From assembly GCA_027490305.1 (NCBI GenBank), contig JAIXYI010000077.1, positions 1 through 49,577 of the forward strand: 49,577 bases of DNA. Reading direction: 5' to 3'. Below, piece by piece: positions 17,311 to 27,043 of this stretch. The number at the start of each line of letters is the position of its first letter. The stretch's first letter is position 1. The notes under the pieces were generated by a model. That model saw only the letters and a program-made list of their open reading frames with translations. It searched no databases and was not told where the DNA came from. The position numbers and the translations under genes were made by a program. Source of the DNA: Flavobacteriaceae bacterium (GTDB taxonomy: Bacteria; Bacteroidota; Bacteroidia; Flavobacteriales; Flavobacteriaceae).

Positions 17311-17880
17311 GGTACATTTTCCCTACCAGGATCACGAAGTAATCCTGCCAGTTGAAAGGAAAATGTACTGACAAATCCATCTGGGTTCGAAAGCCCCAGG
17401 GGAAAACTGTTTTGTATATTTTCCCTTACCCGAATCACGAAGTAATCCTGCCAGTTGAAAGGAAAATGTACTTACAAATTCATCTAGGTTCGAAAGTTCC
17501 GAGGGAACTGTTTTCTTCATTTTCCCTACCAGGATCACGAAGTAATCCTGCTATGTTACAGGGAAAATGTACCTATATCTTACTGTCGTCATTGTTTGCC
17601 AAAGGAAGTCGGGTCTATTTCCGCGACCAGGATCACTGAATAATTCTGCCAGTTGAAAGGAAAATGTGGAGACAAATCCGGCGAATTCCCAACATTTCCA
17701 AGGGCCAACCGTTGGGTACATGATCCCCAATAAGACCACGAATTAACTACTGACCCGCGATAGGAAAATGTACAGACGAATCTGTCTAATTCCCAACTGC
17801 TCCGAGGGCTGACTATTGGTTACTTTTCCCTAACAGGGTCACGCCGTAATTCTGCAAACTCCGAGAAAAATGTACCACCT
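17311..17880. repeat. Six degenerate ~100-bp tandem repeats downstream of tRNA-Tyr
   Basis: Units start near 17313, 17415, 17516, 17614, 17715 and 17820, with a period of about 98-103 bp. Each opens with a dyad, TACATTTTCC paired with GGAAAATGTA ~45 bp on, around an inner AGGAT/ATCCT pair with ATCACGAAGTAA in the loop. The second half has an AAATCCATCT-like block. In units 1 and 2 this is followed by GGTTCGAAAG, which resembles a tRNA T-loop. Units 1-3 are well conserved; units 4-6 diverge progressively. No reading frame is conserved across units, so this is non-coding DNA. Confidence 0.88.
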
Positions 17881-18087
17881 GCTCCGATGAACGCGCGCTC
17901 CTTTTGCGGAGGTACGGGTTCGGGTACCTTCCCCAGTCGCGAACCGCGAAAGGCATTTAATGCGATACTTTCGTATGAGAAAGGCATCCATGTGCTCTCT
18001 CGATTGCGCCCAGGTTTTGCTTTTATTTGAGTCTTTTTGGAGCAGCCCACACCTTATATCAAAGGGTGCGAAACTAACGTGCGAACA
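17881..18087. other. Non-coding stretch between repeat array and inverted-repeat element
   Basis: About 200 bp with no gene. Open frames here lack starts in a promoter context and family features. I see no clear terminator or promoter. Confidence 0.5.
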
Positions 18088-18221
18088 TTTAACAATTACT
18101 ACGGTTTTCCCGTATCACGTGCTCATTTTTTTTCGCTAAGGGACGCATCCGCCCCTCCCCTAACCCAATCTACTAATTCCCGGCGACATAGCAGTACGGG
18201 AAAACCGCACTAATTGTTAAA
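18088..18221. mobile_element. 134-bp MITE-like element with 27-bp terminal inverted repeats, copy A
   Basis: Ends 18088-18114 and 18195-18221 are inverted repeats with two mismatches in 27 bp; the inner part CGGTTTTCCCGTA is exact. The centre contains CTAAGGGACGCATCCGCCCC. A second copy starts at 49460 with the same spacing: in both copies the left end lies 118 bp from the last base of GGGAAAAC in the right repeat. No transposase and no clear target duplication were seen. It could be a non-autonomous transposon, a REP-type repeat or a structured RNA. Confidence 0.78.
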
Positions 18222-18237
18222 GTGTTGGTGGAGAGGG

Positions 18238-18290
18238 AAGGGTTCAGAGTTCAGAGTTGAGGGTTGACCGTGGAAGATTCAGGGTTTAGG
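18238..18290. repeat. Degenerate heptamer repeat (GTTCAGA)n
   Basis: Period-7 units GTTCAGA, GTTCAGA, GTTGAGG, GTTGACC, then looser GATTCAGGGTTTAGGG. It belongs to the same class as the tracts near 8200, 8780, 47740, 47855 and 49302 but has a different unit. The rest of 18222-18390 holds nothing I recognise. Confidence 0.6.
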
Positions 18291-18390
18291 GATGGCTGTT
18301 CATATGTAGCCCACAAATCGGCAACTAGGTTTTACCCTGCACGTCAAAGAAAAAGTGCTGCTACAGCCAGAGAATATGAAAGCTGGTACT

Positions 18391-19677
18391 TTACTTCAGA
18401 TCGATGTACATGCCATCGAAATTTATAACCAGGCTATTGAACTTCATAAACACGTCCTGACCCAAATTTCCATCAAAGTATTTATTGAAGTCGTATTCTT
18501 CGAGGGTTACGGGAATGGTATTCACCCTCGTTTTTTGTTTTCCAATTTGCAACGGAAAATCCGTAAGCATAAATTCGTTTACCGCTACTTTCCCTCCGAC
18601 ACCTCCCCTTTGATTGGTCTGCTTTTTGCCTTTTTCTTCTACGGCCGATTTATGGTCATTGAAATATTTGAAGGATAGCTCTGAACGGCTTGCACCTGTA
18701 TCGAACGTAAAAAGTAATGTCTCACTTCCCGAAATAACCTTAACCACCGGATTCAAGCCCTCAAAAAACATATTGGGATCCGCCTTTTTTGTCGCGGTTT
18801 TGGGCACCCAGATAGTGCCGTTTTTTTGCAGATGCACTTCGCCCAATTGATGTATCACGGGGAAACCAATGATCCCTTTTATCGTGTAATTGATTTCAGG
18901 GAAAGTCAACTGATTGTCCGGCATTACAATAAATACCACATTTTCAAAAAGTATATCCCCTAAATAAAGGCTGTCTGCGACCGCAAGTCGGGATGCAACT
19001 TCTTTTGAGGTAGCGGAACCGATGTCGACGCGCTGTTCGAATATCTTCAACTTCATCTTCCGGGCCTGACTTTCCGAAATGGTCGACAAATTGGCACCGG
19101 TATCAAAAATGAAATCTTCGTGTGTGGCAGCCACTTCGACGGGTACCATCAAATGGTTGAATTTATTTCGATGGGATTTGAGCAAAACATCCTTTTGTTT
19201 CTGCATCTTCTGAGGTGGAGTATTCCCAAAGGTTCCAAAGAGCGCTTCGGCCGTACTGTAATCGGCTACATCACTGCTATCCAGCACGTTTCGGTAATGG
19301 GTCAGTATATCTTTGTAAATAGCGGCTGCTTTCCTGTACTCATATAAATACAAATAGTTAGCGGCCTGTGCATCCAATAACTTCACAATAAGGGTGTCAT
19401 TCAAGGTGTTTCGATGACGACTAAACAACGTATTAATGTCCTCATTGGATTTTTCCCTTTGCCCAAATGCTTTATTTACAAACACACGGTAGAATAGCAG
19501 CCGGTCTTCGGAAAGTTTATCTTTATTTTCTTTCAACTTTTCTTTCAGACTGAAGTAGTCTTTTTGCTCGAGAAGTGTATGCAAAGCGTCATCTGCGGCT
19601 TTGTCGTTCTTTTGGGGGGTACAACTGACTGCTATAGCCAGTACCATCATATACAGAATACAGTAGGTGGGTTTCAT
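18391..19677 (-). CDS. Lipoprotein with retropepsin-like aspartic protease domains
   Basis: Product of 428 residues. The N-terminus carries a lipobox ('AIAVSC', C19). Residues ~25-165 are helical and TPR-like. Two aspartic-protease half-domains follow, each with the catalytic triad motif: 'FIFDTGANLSTIS' (D192) and 'FTFDTGASRSELS' (D326). This matches the duplicated retroviral-aspartyl-protease family of bacterial periplasmic lipoproteins. It is the last gene in the run of T9SS-related genes, 68 bp after the adhesin. A weak box TATAGTTG upstream may give it its own promoter. It might trim exported or cell-surface proteins (inference). Confidence 0.88.
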   Translation of the reverse strand: MKPTYCILYMMVLAIAVSCTPQKNDKAADDALHTLLEQKDYFSLKEKLKENKDKLSEDRLLFYRVFVNKAFGQREKSNEDINTLFSRHRNTLNDTLIVKLLDAQAANYLYLYEYRKAAAIYKDILTHYRNVLDSSDVADYSTAEALFGTFGNTPPQKMQKQKDVLLKSHRNKFNHLMVPVEVAATHEDFIFDTGANLSTISESQARKMKLKIFEQRVDIGSATSKEVASRLAVADSLYLGDILFENVVFIVMPDNQLTFPEINYTIKGIIGFPVIHQLGEVHLQKNGTIWVPKTATKKADPNMFFEGLNPVVKVISGSETLLFTFDTGASRSELSFKYFNDHKSAVEEKGKKQTNQRGGVGGKVAVNEFMLTDFPLQIGKQKTRVNTIPVTLEEYDFNKYFDGNLGQDVFMKFNSLVINFDGMYIDLK

Positions 19678-19745
19678 CGTCAGGTTCTATCTTGGTTTTT
19701 CTACTTTTTTGAGCAACTATAAAATGGGGAAGCTTCCAAAGGCTG

Positions 19746-21287
19746 TTATCGTTTTAACGCAAAATGGGACCTGAACTGCCGCATCGTATTGTTGTATTCG
19801 TATTCGACAACGAACCAATAATCGTCAGAAAACATATCGTTGTTATTATATCTTCCGTCCCAGCCGCTTTGAAAAGGAAAAATCTGTTTGAGCAGCTTGC
19901 CATATCGATCGAAGATATAGATTTTCGAATTCCGCTGCAGAAACAAATCACGGATATTCCAGGTGTCATTATATCCGTCTCCATTCGGTGTAAAGAACTT
20001 GGGATACGTGATGACCAGTATGTCGTCTTTGATCAGCACATCCGAACAACCATTGGCATCACGCACCTGAACGGTATGAAAACCCGAACTGACGTTCTCA
20101 AAAACATTGGATGTTTGAGGCGAACCCCCATCTAGTTGATACAAATAATTACCGGGAGTGTTGGGCGTAACCGTGATGGTAGGTTTGTCGGCGAAAGGTT
20201 CACTTACCTCCCAGGTAAAATCGGTCAGGCTACTGGAGTTAATCGTGACCGATATGGTCTGTGGGGAGGCACATTGTCCGGCGGAAGGGGTGAACGTGTA
20301 GTTTCCGCCCGTTACAAAGTTAATGACGGTCGGTGACCACGTACCCACGATACCGTTAGGTGACTGATTACGCAACATATATCCTCCCTGGTTTTCACAG
20401 AAGCTCAGGTCTTCAAAATCAGGCTCCGCTCTTGGCAATACCGTAACGTTGATTGTGCTTGTGGCAGCGCACTGACCCGCCACAGTAGTAGGTGTAAACG
20501 TATACGTAGCGGTTGCCGTATTGTCTACCGTCGCCGGTGACCAGGTTCCGGTTATGCCGTTCAACGAAGTGGTGGGCAATAAAGGCGCCGTCGTGCCCGA
20601 ACAAAAAGACGCAATCGGATTAAAAGTGGGAGTGATCAAAGGGGAAACGGTCACAAAAATCGGGATGGGCGTCGGGGTGGTACACTGGCCTGCATCCGGC
20701 GTGAAAGTGTATGCACGGCCCACGGCGTTATCGATCACCGACGGCGACCAGGTTCCGGTGATACCGTTCAATGAAGTGGTGGGCAGTACCGGAGCCGTAC
20801 TACCCGCACAAATAGGGCCAATCGGATCAAAGGCTGCGGTAGTCAACGGAGTAACCACTACCGAAATCTGAACCGGGGTTGTACTGACACACTGGCCTGC
20901 TGTCGGTGTAAATGTGTACGTACCGCTGTTGGTCGTGTTGACGGTCGAAGGCGTCCAGGTGCCCGTTATGCCGTTCAACGAAGTAGTGGGCAATACCGGA
21001 GCCGTCGTACCACTGCAAAGCGGTGCAATAGGGGTAAATGTCGGTGTGATAGGAGTCGTAACGGATACCTGTATCACAGCCGGACTTACACACGGCCCCG
21101 CCGCCGCGTCTGGCGTAAACGTATAGCTGCCGCCGACCGTGTTACTGACCGTTGCCGGTGACCAGGTGCCGGTTATGCCATTCTGCGAAGTGGTGGGCAG
21201 TACCGGGGGCGTAGTGCCGGCGCAAAACGGGGCAACAGGCGCGAACAAAGGGGTAGTTATAGGCGTTATGGTGACAATTACCTGCAC
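19746..21287 (-). pseudogene. C-terminal part of repeat adhesin, including type B T9SS sorting domain
   Basis: This frame continues the upstream gene (21330-24374) in the same phase after one TAA codon. A GTG at 21287 could restart it, but there is no signal peptide, so it could not be exported on its own. It holds repeats 7-11 of the ~80-residue family ('PVLPTTSxNGITGTWSP ... YTFTPDAGQC') and ends in a type B T9SS sorting domain ('FFTPNGDGYNDTWNI ... IYIFDRYGKLL'). In an intact gene this would anchor a large surface adhesin secreted through T9SS. The frame and repeats after the stop look undamaged, so the interruption is either recent, a sequence error, or read through. Confidence 0.75.
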
Positions 21288-21329
21288 AGGCGTCGAGGTT
21301 GTGCACTGGCCTGCTTCCGGTGTAAAGGT

Positions 21330-24300
21330 TTAGGTACCGCTCGCGGCGTTGTCTATTACCGCCGGTGACCAAGTGCCGGTTATGCCGTTCAATGAGGTGG
21401 TGGGCAGTGCCGGAGCCGTGGTGCCTGCACAAAAAGAGGCAATAGGATCAAATGTTGGCGTAACCAACGGAGTAACGGATACGGACAGTGGAACGGGGGT
21501 TGGCAGGGCGCATTGGCCTGCATCCGGCGTGAAGGTGTAGGTGCCACCGGTAGTCGTATCGATGGTGGAAGGCGACCAGGTTCCGGTTATGCCGTTTAAG
21601 GAGGTCGTAGGTAAAACGGGAGGTGCCGCTCCTGCACAAAGTGTCGGAATGGGGGCAAAATTAGGCGCACCGAGGGTGGAATTTACCGTGATCGCGATGA
21701 CTTTTACGGCGGCACATTGCCCCGCATTTGGAGTAAAAGTGTAGGTTCCGTCAGTAGTATTGCTTATGACCGCCGGTGACCAGGTTCCGGTAATGCCATT
21801 ATTTGACGTTGTCGGAAGTATTGGGGCGGGTTGCCCGGCACAAATAGCGGTTGGAATGGAAAACCCTGGCTCCGTCAAAGGTATCACTGTGATGGTTCCG
21901 CTGATGCTTGCATTACCACAATTACCGCCTGTGGTATTGATGGTAAAATTATACGGCGAATTGTCACCCGACAGGACGATTCCGCTGAACGTCAACTCGG
22001 TTCCTGAAATGGAGCCAAAGACACCGGGCGGTAAATTAGGCGCATCCGCTCCGACTGCCGCACCGCCCAGATCGATTGAAATATTCTGGATAAACTCGTT
22101 TACGCAAACGGTTTGATTTAACGTGGCAATGGGCGACGTCAAGACCAAAGTTGGTGGCCCGGAAGCGACTTCAATATACATGCTGGCGCCAGCACAGGCA
22201 TTTTGGCCCGCGTCGGGCGTAAAGGTGTAGGTAGCACTGGCCGTGTTACTCACGATAGCAGGAGACCAAACGCCGGTAAAGCCATTTAAGGAAGTGGTAG
22301 GGAGTGTCGGCGGTGGTGTATTGGGACAAATTTTTACGATGGGCGTAAAGGTGGGCGTCAAACAGTCCACAATCGAGATAAAGACCTGATTGTCGGCATA
22401 ACAACCCGGAACCGATGGTGTAAATACATACGTGCCACTATTGAATGCATCGATAATAGTCGGAGACCAGGTGCCCGGTATGCCCTGACTGGAAGTGGCT
22501 GGCAATGCAGGTACCGTTGAACCGGTCAGGTATTGGACCGGGAAACCAAAAGTGAGTAATGTCGTCGGTTGGATGGGGATAGTCACCGACAATGGGTAAC
22601 TGCCTGACGTTGTCGTTACGGTTGCTGTAACCACATAATCGCCTGCCGTAACGAACTGGTGCAACGGGGTGAGTCCGATGGCAAAATTGTTCACGCCTGA
22701 TGGAACGTCGCCGAAGTTCCAGTTCACCGCCACTACATCTGTGGTACTTTGCAACGAAAAAGTGACGACCTCATATTGGCAATTCGCGCTGTAAAGGATT
22801 TGATTGGTGGCACAGGAAGTCACCGATGTCGTCAGGGTTGCGACGGCGGCGCATTGTCCGGCATCCGGGGTAAAGGTATAGGTAGCACTTGCGGTATTGC
22901 TCACGACGGCGGGTGACCATGTACCGACGATACCGTTGTTTGAGGTAGTGGGCAATACGGGAGGCGTACTGCCGGCGCAAAATGACGGAACGGGGTTAAA
23001 TGTCGGCACAACGGGTGGATCAATCGTTACGGTTGCAGGCAGATTAATGGAAAAACAATCGTAATTAACTACCACATTTACGTTGTAAGTGCCGGCGGAT
23101 GCATACGTGTGTTGCGGTGTCAGGCTATTTGACGTGTTGTTGGCTGCTCCGGAAGTCGGGTCGCCAAAATCCCATGTAACACTCACAATACCGTTAACGT
23201 CCTCTAATGAAAACAACACGGGAACTCCCGCGCAGTTACCGGTGCTTTTAATAGCATTCGAATCGCTTAAAGGCGCGTCGTCGGGATAGTACACCCACTT
23301 TGGCAAGCCATATCCGCCGCCGCCCGTTTGTCCGGCAATGGCATTTTGCTGAAAATCGCACAACACTCCGAGTTTATTGGGACAATTTATGACATCAACC
23401 GTGCCGGAATTGATATAGATTTTATCGTCAGGTCCTAATTGCAAAGAAGCTGCCGCATAAAATCCGGATGACAATTGAAGCGCAGAATTCCCAATAGCCG
23501 TGCCGGTCGCCTGTGTTAGGTCATACTGCACCAGCCTTTCCAAATTGGAGACATACAACACATTGCCGTTGGGTGAAAATTCGATACCATACACCAAAGG
23601 CAGGGGAAAATTGGTGGTCCAGGTGATGAGATTGGAAACGACACCGGTAGCATTATTAAAATCAAATAGTTCCATTTTGCCGCCGGGCGTGACGCCAATG
23701 GCAATTTTAGTAAACTGTTTGTTGATTTTCATATGGCCCGCGCCGTTTGACTGTGTACTTCCTATAGTTGAAACGACGGGTGTATTCTGGATCCCGGCAC
23801 TTGTGATTTTATAGGCATAAAAGGTATTACCCGGTTCGTCATGCGCCAGTAACCAGAAACTCTGGCCATCCGCAGCGGGAACCACTTCCAGTTTTTCAGA
23901 CGTCGTATTTAATAGAAATACATTTTTCTGCGTAGGTAAGACGTCGCCCAGGCCACCATTTAAGCTCATATCCACCACACTATACCGGACGCCGCTGGGC
24001 GAAAATTGCTCATCTACGGTGACGATATAAAACAAGTTCGCACTGGAAGGCTTCGGAACGATAACGGCCGCGGTTGTGGACGACAAAGCCGTGCTTCCTC
24101 CATCCAAACTGGTTCCGTTGGGCATTACCTGATTCAGCGCATTCCAAACCGTTACACCATCCGTATAAAACAAAAGCGCACCGGTTGTTTTATCGGCAAC
24201 AGACGCGCTGCCTTCATTGGTCGCTATGGCGCTACCCGCCACAAAACTGGGCGGATCGGTGTTAAAGTTGACACCCCCACCTGCCCCAAAACGCCATTGG

Positions 24301-24374
24301 TTGTTCTGCTTCTGGGCAAAACCGGATGCACCCAGTAACACAAAAGAAACCACCAAAACTACTTTCTTCAACAT
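21330..24374 (-). CDS. Secreted repeat adhesin, N-terminal part, ended by an in-frame stop
   Basis: 1014 residues: signal peptide ('VVLVVSFVLLGASGFAQ'), a propeller-like N-terminal domain (~22-375, 'NNQWRFGAGGGVNFNT'), PKD-like domains ('VTWDFGDPTSG', 'VNWNFGDVPSG'), then repeats 1-6. The TAA at 21330-21332 falls where the other repeats have Tyr in '(G/A)xYTFTP' or a close variant; it is one base from TAC. The full-length frame would be 1542 residues (19746-24374). As it stands the product lacks the T9SS sorting domain and would stay in the periplasm. The N-terminal domain is paralogous to that of the gene at 27044-29302. Genes of this type lie next to PorP/SprF partners in flavobacteria, as with SprB/SprF. 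Confidence 0.85.
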   Translation of the reverse strand: MLKKVVLVVSFVLLGASGFAQKQNNQWRFGAGGGVNFNTDPPSFVAGSAIATNEGSASVADKTTGALLFYTDGVTVWNALNQVMPNGTSLDGGSTALSSTTAAVIVPKPSSANLFYIVTVDEQFSPSGVRYSVVDMSLNGGLGDVLPTQKNVFLLNTTSEKLEVVPAADGQSFWLLAHDEPGNTFYAYKITSAGIQNTPVVSTIGSTQSNGAGHMKINKQFTKIAIGVTPGGKMELFDFNNATGVVSNLITWTTNFPLPLVYGIEFSPNGNVLYVSNLERLVQYDLTQATGTAIGNSALQLSSGFYAAASLQLGPDDKIYINSGTVDVINCPNKLGVLCDFQQNAIAGQTGGGGYGLPKWVYYPDDAPLSDSNAIKSTGNCAGVPVLFSLEDVNGIVSVTWDFGDPTSGAANNTSNSLTPQHTYASAGTYNVNVVVNYDCFSINLPATVTIDPPVVPTFNPVPSFCAGSTPPVLPTTSNNGIVGTWSPAVVSNTASATYTFTPDAGQCAAVATLTTSVTSCATNQILYSANCQYEVVTFSLQSTTDVVAVNWNFGDVPSGVNNFAIGLTPLHQFVTAGDYVVTATVTTTSGSYPLSVTIPIQPTTLLTFGFPVQYLTGSTVPALPATSSQGIPGTWSPTIIDAFNSGTYVFTPSVPGCYADNQVFISIVDCLTPTFTPIVKICPNTPPPTLPTTSLNGFTGVWSPAIVSNTASATYTFTPDAGQNACAGASMYIEVASGPPTLVLTSPIATLNQTVCVNEFIQNISIDLGGAAVGADAPNLPPGVFGSISGTELTFSGIVLSGDNSPYNFTINTTGGNCGNASISGTITVIPLTEPGFSIPTAICAGQPAPILPTTSNNGITGTWSPAVISNTTDGTYTFTPNAGQCAAVKVIAITVNSTLGAPNFAPIPTLCAGAAPPVLPTTSLNGITGTWSPSTIDTTTGGTYTFTPDAGQCALPTPVPLSVSVTPLVTPTFDPIASFCAGTTAPALPTTSLNGITGTWSPAVIDNAASGT

Positions 24375-24417
24375 AATCCGATATTAATGAACCCTCTATC
24401 GATGTTTCGACACGCCG

Positions 24418-26112
24418 TTACTTCACGAGTACGATCTCCGTCCTTCTATTTGCACGGTGGTCTTGCTCGGTGCAATCGTTGCCGCAATCCACTTTTACGC
24501 TTTCCTCACCGTAACCCCTGTACTGTATCCTGCTTTCCGCAATACCTTTTGACCGCAAGTAGTCAGCCACAGCTATGGCCCGTTTGAAAGATAAGGCAAG
24601 GTTGTAACGGTTGCTTCCCCTGGTGTCCGTATACGAGTTGATTTCGATCTTTCGGGCGTCCGACTTTACCAACAATATGAGGGCATCCAGAATCCCGATG
24701 TCATCCCTATCCAATGCAAAACTATCTACTTCAAACCAAATCTCTTTCTTCGTTTCCGCCATCACGGTCGGTGTTTCGTTTCGGCGATCAGTGGCCGCGA
24801 CTGCCTGCTCTGGCGGTGCTACGTTTGTTACTACACGGGTTTCTTTTTCACTTGTAGCTTCAATCGGTTGGGTGAGTGGCGTCACTTTAAAAATATCATC
24901 ATCCCCCTTCCTGTTACTGGTCACAAAGCCCAATTTGCGGTCGTTATAGTAAGAGAATGAAAAGTCATCCTTTTCAGAATTGATGGGAATGCCAACGTTT
25001 TCCGCCTGCGAGGGGACGTCCAATCGTATCGTAAAACAATCATAGCCACCCAGTCCCGGATGTCCTTTGGAAGCAAAAGAAAGCGTCCCATTATCGTCCG
25101 AAATAAACGGGAAACTCTCATCACCGGGCGTATTGACGACCGGTCCGAGGTTTTCAGGAACGCCTAACGTACCGTCGCTTTTGAGGGCTACTTTCCAAAT
25201 ATCAAGTCCTCCGTATCCGCCTGGCCTGTCGGATGAAAAATACAAGGTTTTCCCGTCGGCGCTCACCGACGGATTTCCGGCCGAATACCCTTCTTCCGTA
25301 AGCACCAAAGGCTTAGGAGTCGTCCATTTGTTGTCCTTATAATTCGAAGTAAAGATCCAAACAGCGCTATAGCGTGTCTGCTGTTTTCTAAAGCCTTTAC
25401 CGGCCCTGAAACTCTCACTTGCAAAAAAAAGCGTCTTCTTGTCGGCTGAAAAAGACAACGGACCGTCGTTCCAATCGCTATTGAGATCTGTAAGGGATGT
25501 GGGAAGGCTGAGTTCGTTAGTGGCAGACAGCGTGCTTGAATACAAATCCAAAAAAGGTTCGTTGGCCTGGGTAAACACTTTTCCGTTGGCGTTTCGGGCG
25601 GACGTAAAATAGAACTGGTTACCCGTCAGTACTGCTCCGAAATCAGATCGGTTCGAGTTGATTTTCAAGCGACTTACCTCATAGTGTGGCGCCCTGTTCC
25701 TGATTTCGTTGACATAGTCAGGATGTGCCAAAAAAGCCACTGCCCTCACATCCTGGGGAAATGCACGGGCAAAACGTCGCATGATTTCGTTCGACGCCTC
25801 CACCTGGCCCATCGACTTCAGTAACGACGCATACTCGCAAAATACACCCGGATCGCGGGTTTTGTCGATCGCTTTCTGGAACCATTTGGCCGCTTCACGG
25901 TCGTTGTGTAGGTACAAATGGCAGTACGCCAGACGTTCCAATACACGGTTATCGGTCACCTTCCCCAGAACATTGGAATAAGCCGTCAGTGCACGACCAT
26001 AGTCTTTCTGCATGAAATAGGAATCGGCCTTCCGGGTCGCTTTGGTCTGCGCCTGAGTGGAAACAGAAACGATCAAAAAAAGGAAAAAACAAGTTGTTGT
26101 TATCTTCATCAT
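24418..26112 (-). CDS. OmpA-family protein with TPR and PD40 repeats (PorE/SprE-neighbour type)
   Basis: Product of 564 residues; two adjacent Met codons, either may start. It has a signal peptide (1-~22), TPR-like helices (~25-130), a PD40/WD40-like beta-propeller (~150-390, e.g. 'NPSVSADGKTLYFSSDRPGGYGG'), a linker, and an OmpA C-terminal domain (~450-564) with 'SYTDTRGSNRYNLALSFKRA', which holds the Asp and Arg that bind peptidoglycan. TPR, PD40 and OmpA in this order resemble PorE and related proteins that couple T9SS parts to the cell wall. It lies 12 bp after the PorP/SprF gene and 43 bp before the adhesin, so probably works with them at the outer membrane. Confidence 0.92.
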   Translation of the reverse strand: MMKITTTCFFLFLIVSVSTQAQTKATRKADSYFMQKDYGRALTAYSNVLGKVTDNRVLERLAYCHLYLHNDREAAKWFQKAIDKTRDPGVFCEYASLLKSMGQVEASNEIMRRFARAFPQDVRAVAFLAHPDYVNEIRNRAPHYEVSRLKINSNRSDFGAVLTGNQFYFTSARNANGKVFTQANEPFLDLYSSTLSATNELSLPTSLTDLNSDWNDGPLSFSADKKTLFFASESFRAGKGFRKQQTRYSAVWIFTSNYKDNKWTTPKPLVLTEEGYSAGNPSVSADGKTLYFSSDRPGGYGGLDIWKVALKSDGTLGVPENLGPVVNTPGDESFPFISDDNGTLSFASKGHPGLGGYDCFTIRLDVPSQAENVGIPINSEKDDFSFSYYNDRKLGFVTSNRKGDDDIFKVTPLTQPIEATSEKETRVVTNVAPPEQAVAATDRRNETPTVMAETKKEIWFEVDSFALDRDDIGILDALILLVKSDARKIEINSYTDTRGSNRYNLALSFKRAIAVADYLRSKGIAESRIQYRGYGEESVKVDCGNDCTEQDHRANRRTEIVLVK

Positions 26113-26124
26113 TAGGTGGCACTT

Positions 26125-27042
26125 TTAAAAAAACCGGGACGAACTAGACACTTTTTTGGAAAAACCCACATCGATCAGCAGCATAAATTCATGCGATGAC
26201 CGCGCACCCGCGCTGAGATTGGAGATGATACGGTCGTAAGCGTAACCGATGCGGATCGAATTGGACACCGCGATATTTACCAACCCTGAAAAACTGTCAT
26301 CCAGGCGATAGGAAGCGCCTAGTTCCCATTTGTTGTAAAACAGAAAATTGGTGGATACATCGAAAGACAAAGGGGCATTGAAGGATGATTTCGCCAAAGC
26401 AGACGGCTTGAACTTCAGGTTGTCATTCACGTTAAATACATAGCCCGTGGTGATGAAAAAGTGCTTCTCTTCTGAACCGTATTGCCGACCATTGTAATCG
26501 AGTTGCGGGGCTTTTAGGATGTTTGGAATAGAAGCACCGACATAAAATTGGTCGCGGTAGGTATAAAACACCCCGGTACCGACATTCAGGTTGCTGTTGG
26601 CGGTGTTCTCCCTGAACGCATTGTCTGAACTGGGTAAAGTAGGAAACACGCGCGAATAAAACCCGATCTTTTGGAGCGTCAGACCCGCTTTTATACCGAA
26701 TGCGATCTTGTTGTTTTCGTTTATATCGACAGCATACGAAAAATCGCCGTAGATATTTTGTTCTTCCACAGGACCAATCTTATCAGAAACAGCCGACAAC
26801 CCCAATCCCACCCGCTTCCCAACAGGTGAATGGACGGAAAAGGTGCTGGTGGTAGGGGCTCCTTCCAAACCGACCCATTGTTCCCTGTGCAACAACGAAA
26901 AGGCAATACCTTCTTTGCTTCCTGCATAAGCCGGGTTTACCACGTTCATGTTATACATATACTGGGTATAACTGGGGTCTTGTTGTGCCTTCGCAGCAAA
27001 GGATACGACCAAAACCAACATTGATACAATGCTTTTTCTCAT
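26125..27042 (-). CDS. PorP/SprF family T9SS outer-membrane protein
   Basis: Product of 305 residues with signal peptide (1-19) and the family opening 'QQDPSYTQYMYNMNVVNPAYAG'. The rest is beta-strand rich and ends in Phe, as expected for an outer-membrane barrel. PorP/SprF proteins bind T9SS type B cargo and hold it at the surface. Its ATG follows the stop of the upstream type B gene by one base, which suggests translational coupling and points to that protein, and perhaps the downstream adhesin, as its cargo. Confidence 0.95.
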   Translation of the reverse strand: MRKSIVSMLVLVVSFAAKAQQDPSYTQYMYNMNVVNPAYAGSKEGIAFSLLHREQWVGLEGAPTTSTFSVHSPVGKRVGLGLSAVSDKIGPVEEQNIYGDFSYAVDINENNKIAFGIKAGLTLQKIGFYSRVFPTLPSSDNAFRENTANSNLNVGTGVFYTYRDQFYVGASIPNILKAPQLDYNGRQYGSEEKHFFITTGYVFNVNDNLKFKPSALAKSSFNAPLSFDVSTNFLFYNKWELGASYRLDDSFSGLVNIAVSNSIRIGYAYDRIISNLSAGARSSHEFMLLIDVGFSKKVSSSSRFF

Positions 27043-27043
27043 T

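Noticed and set aside
17070..17438. Minus-strand protein with 'EEQDSNLRRFPNGFTVRPRWPLEYLP'
   Set aside because: This is the well-known false translation of the antisense strand of a tRNA gene.
17311..17880. CRISPR array
   Set aside because: Units of ~100 bp are contiguous and degenerate with no unique spacers, and no cas genes are near.
20136..21744. Several plus-strand frames of 60-118 residues
   Set aside because: They repeat with the adhesin repeats on the opposite strand and carry no start context or family motif.
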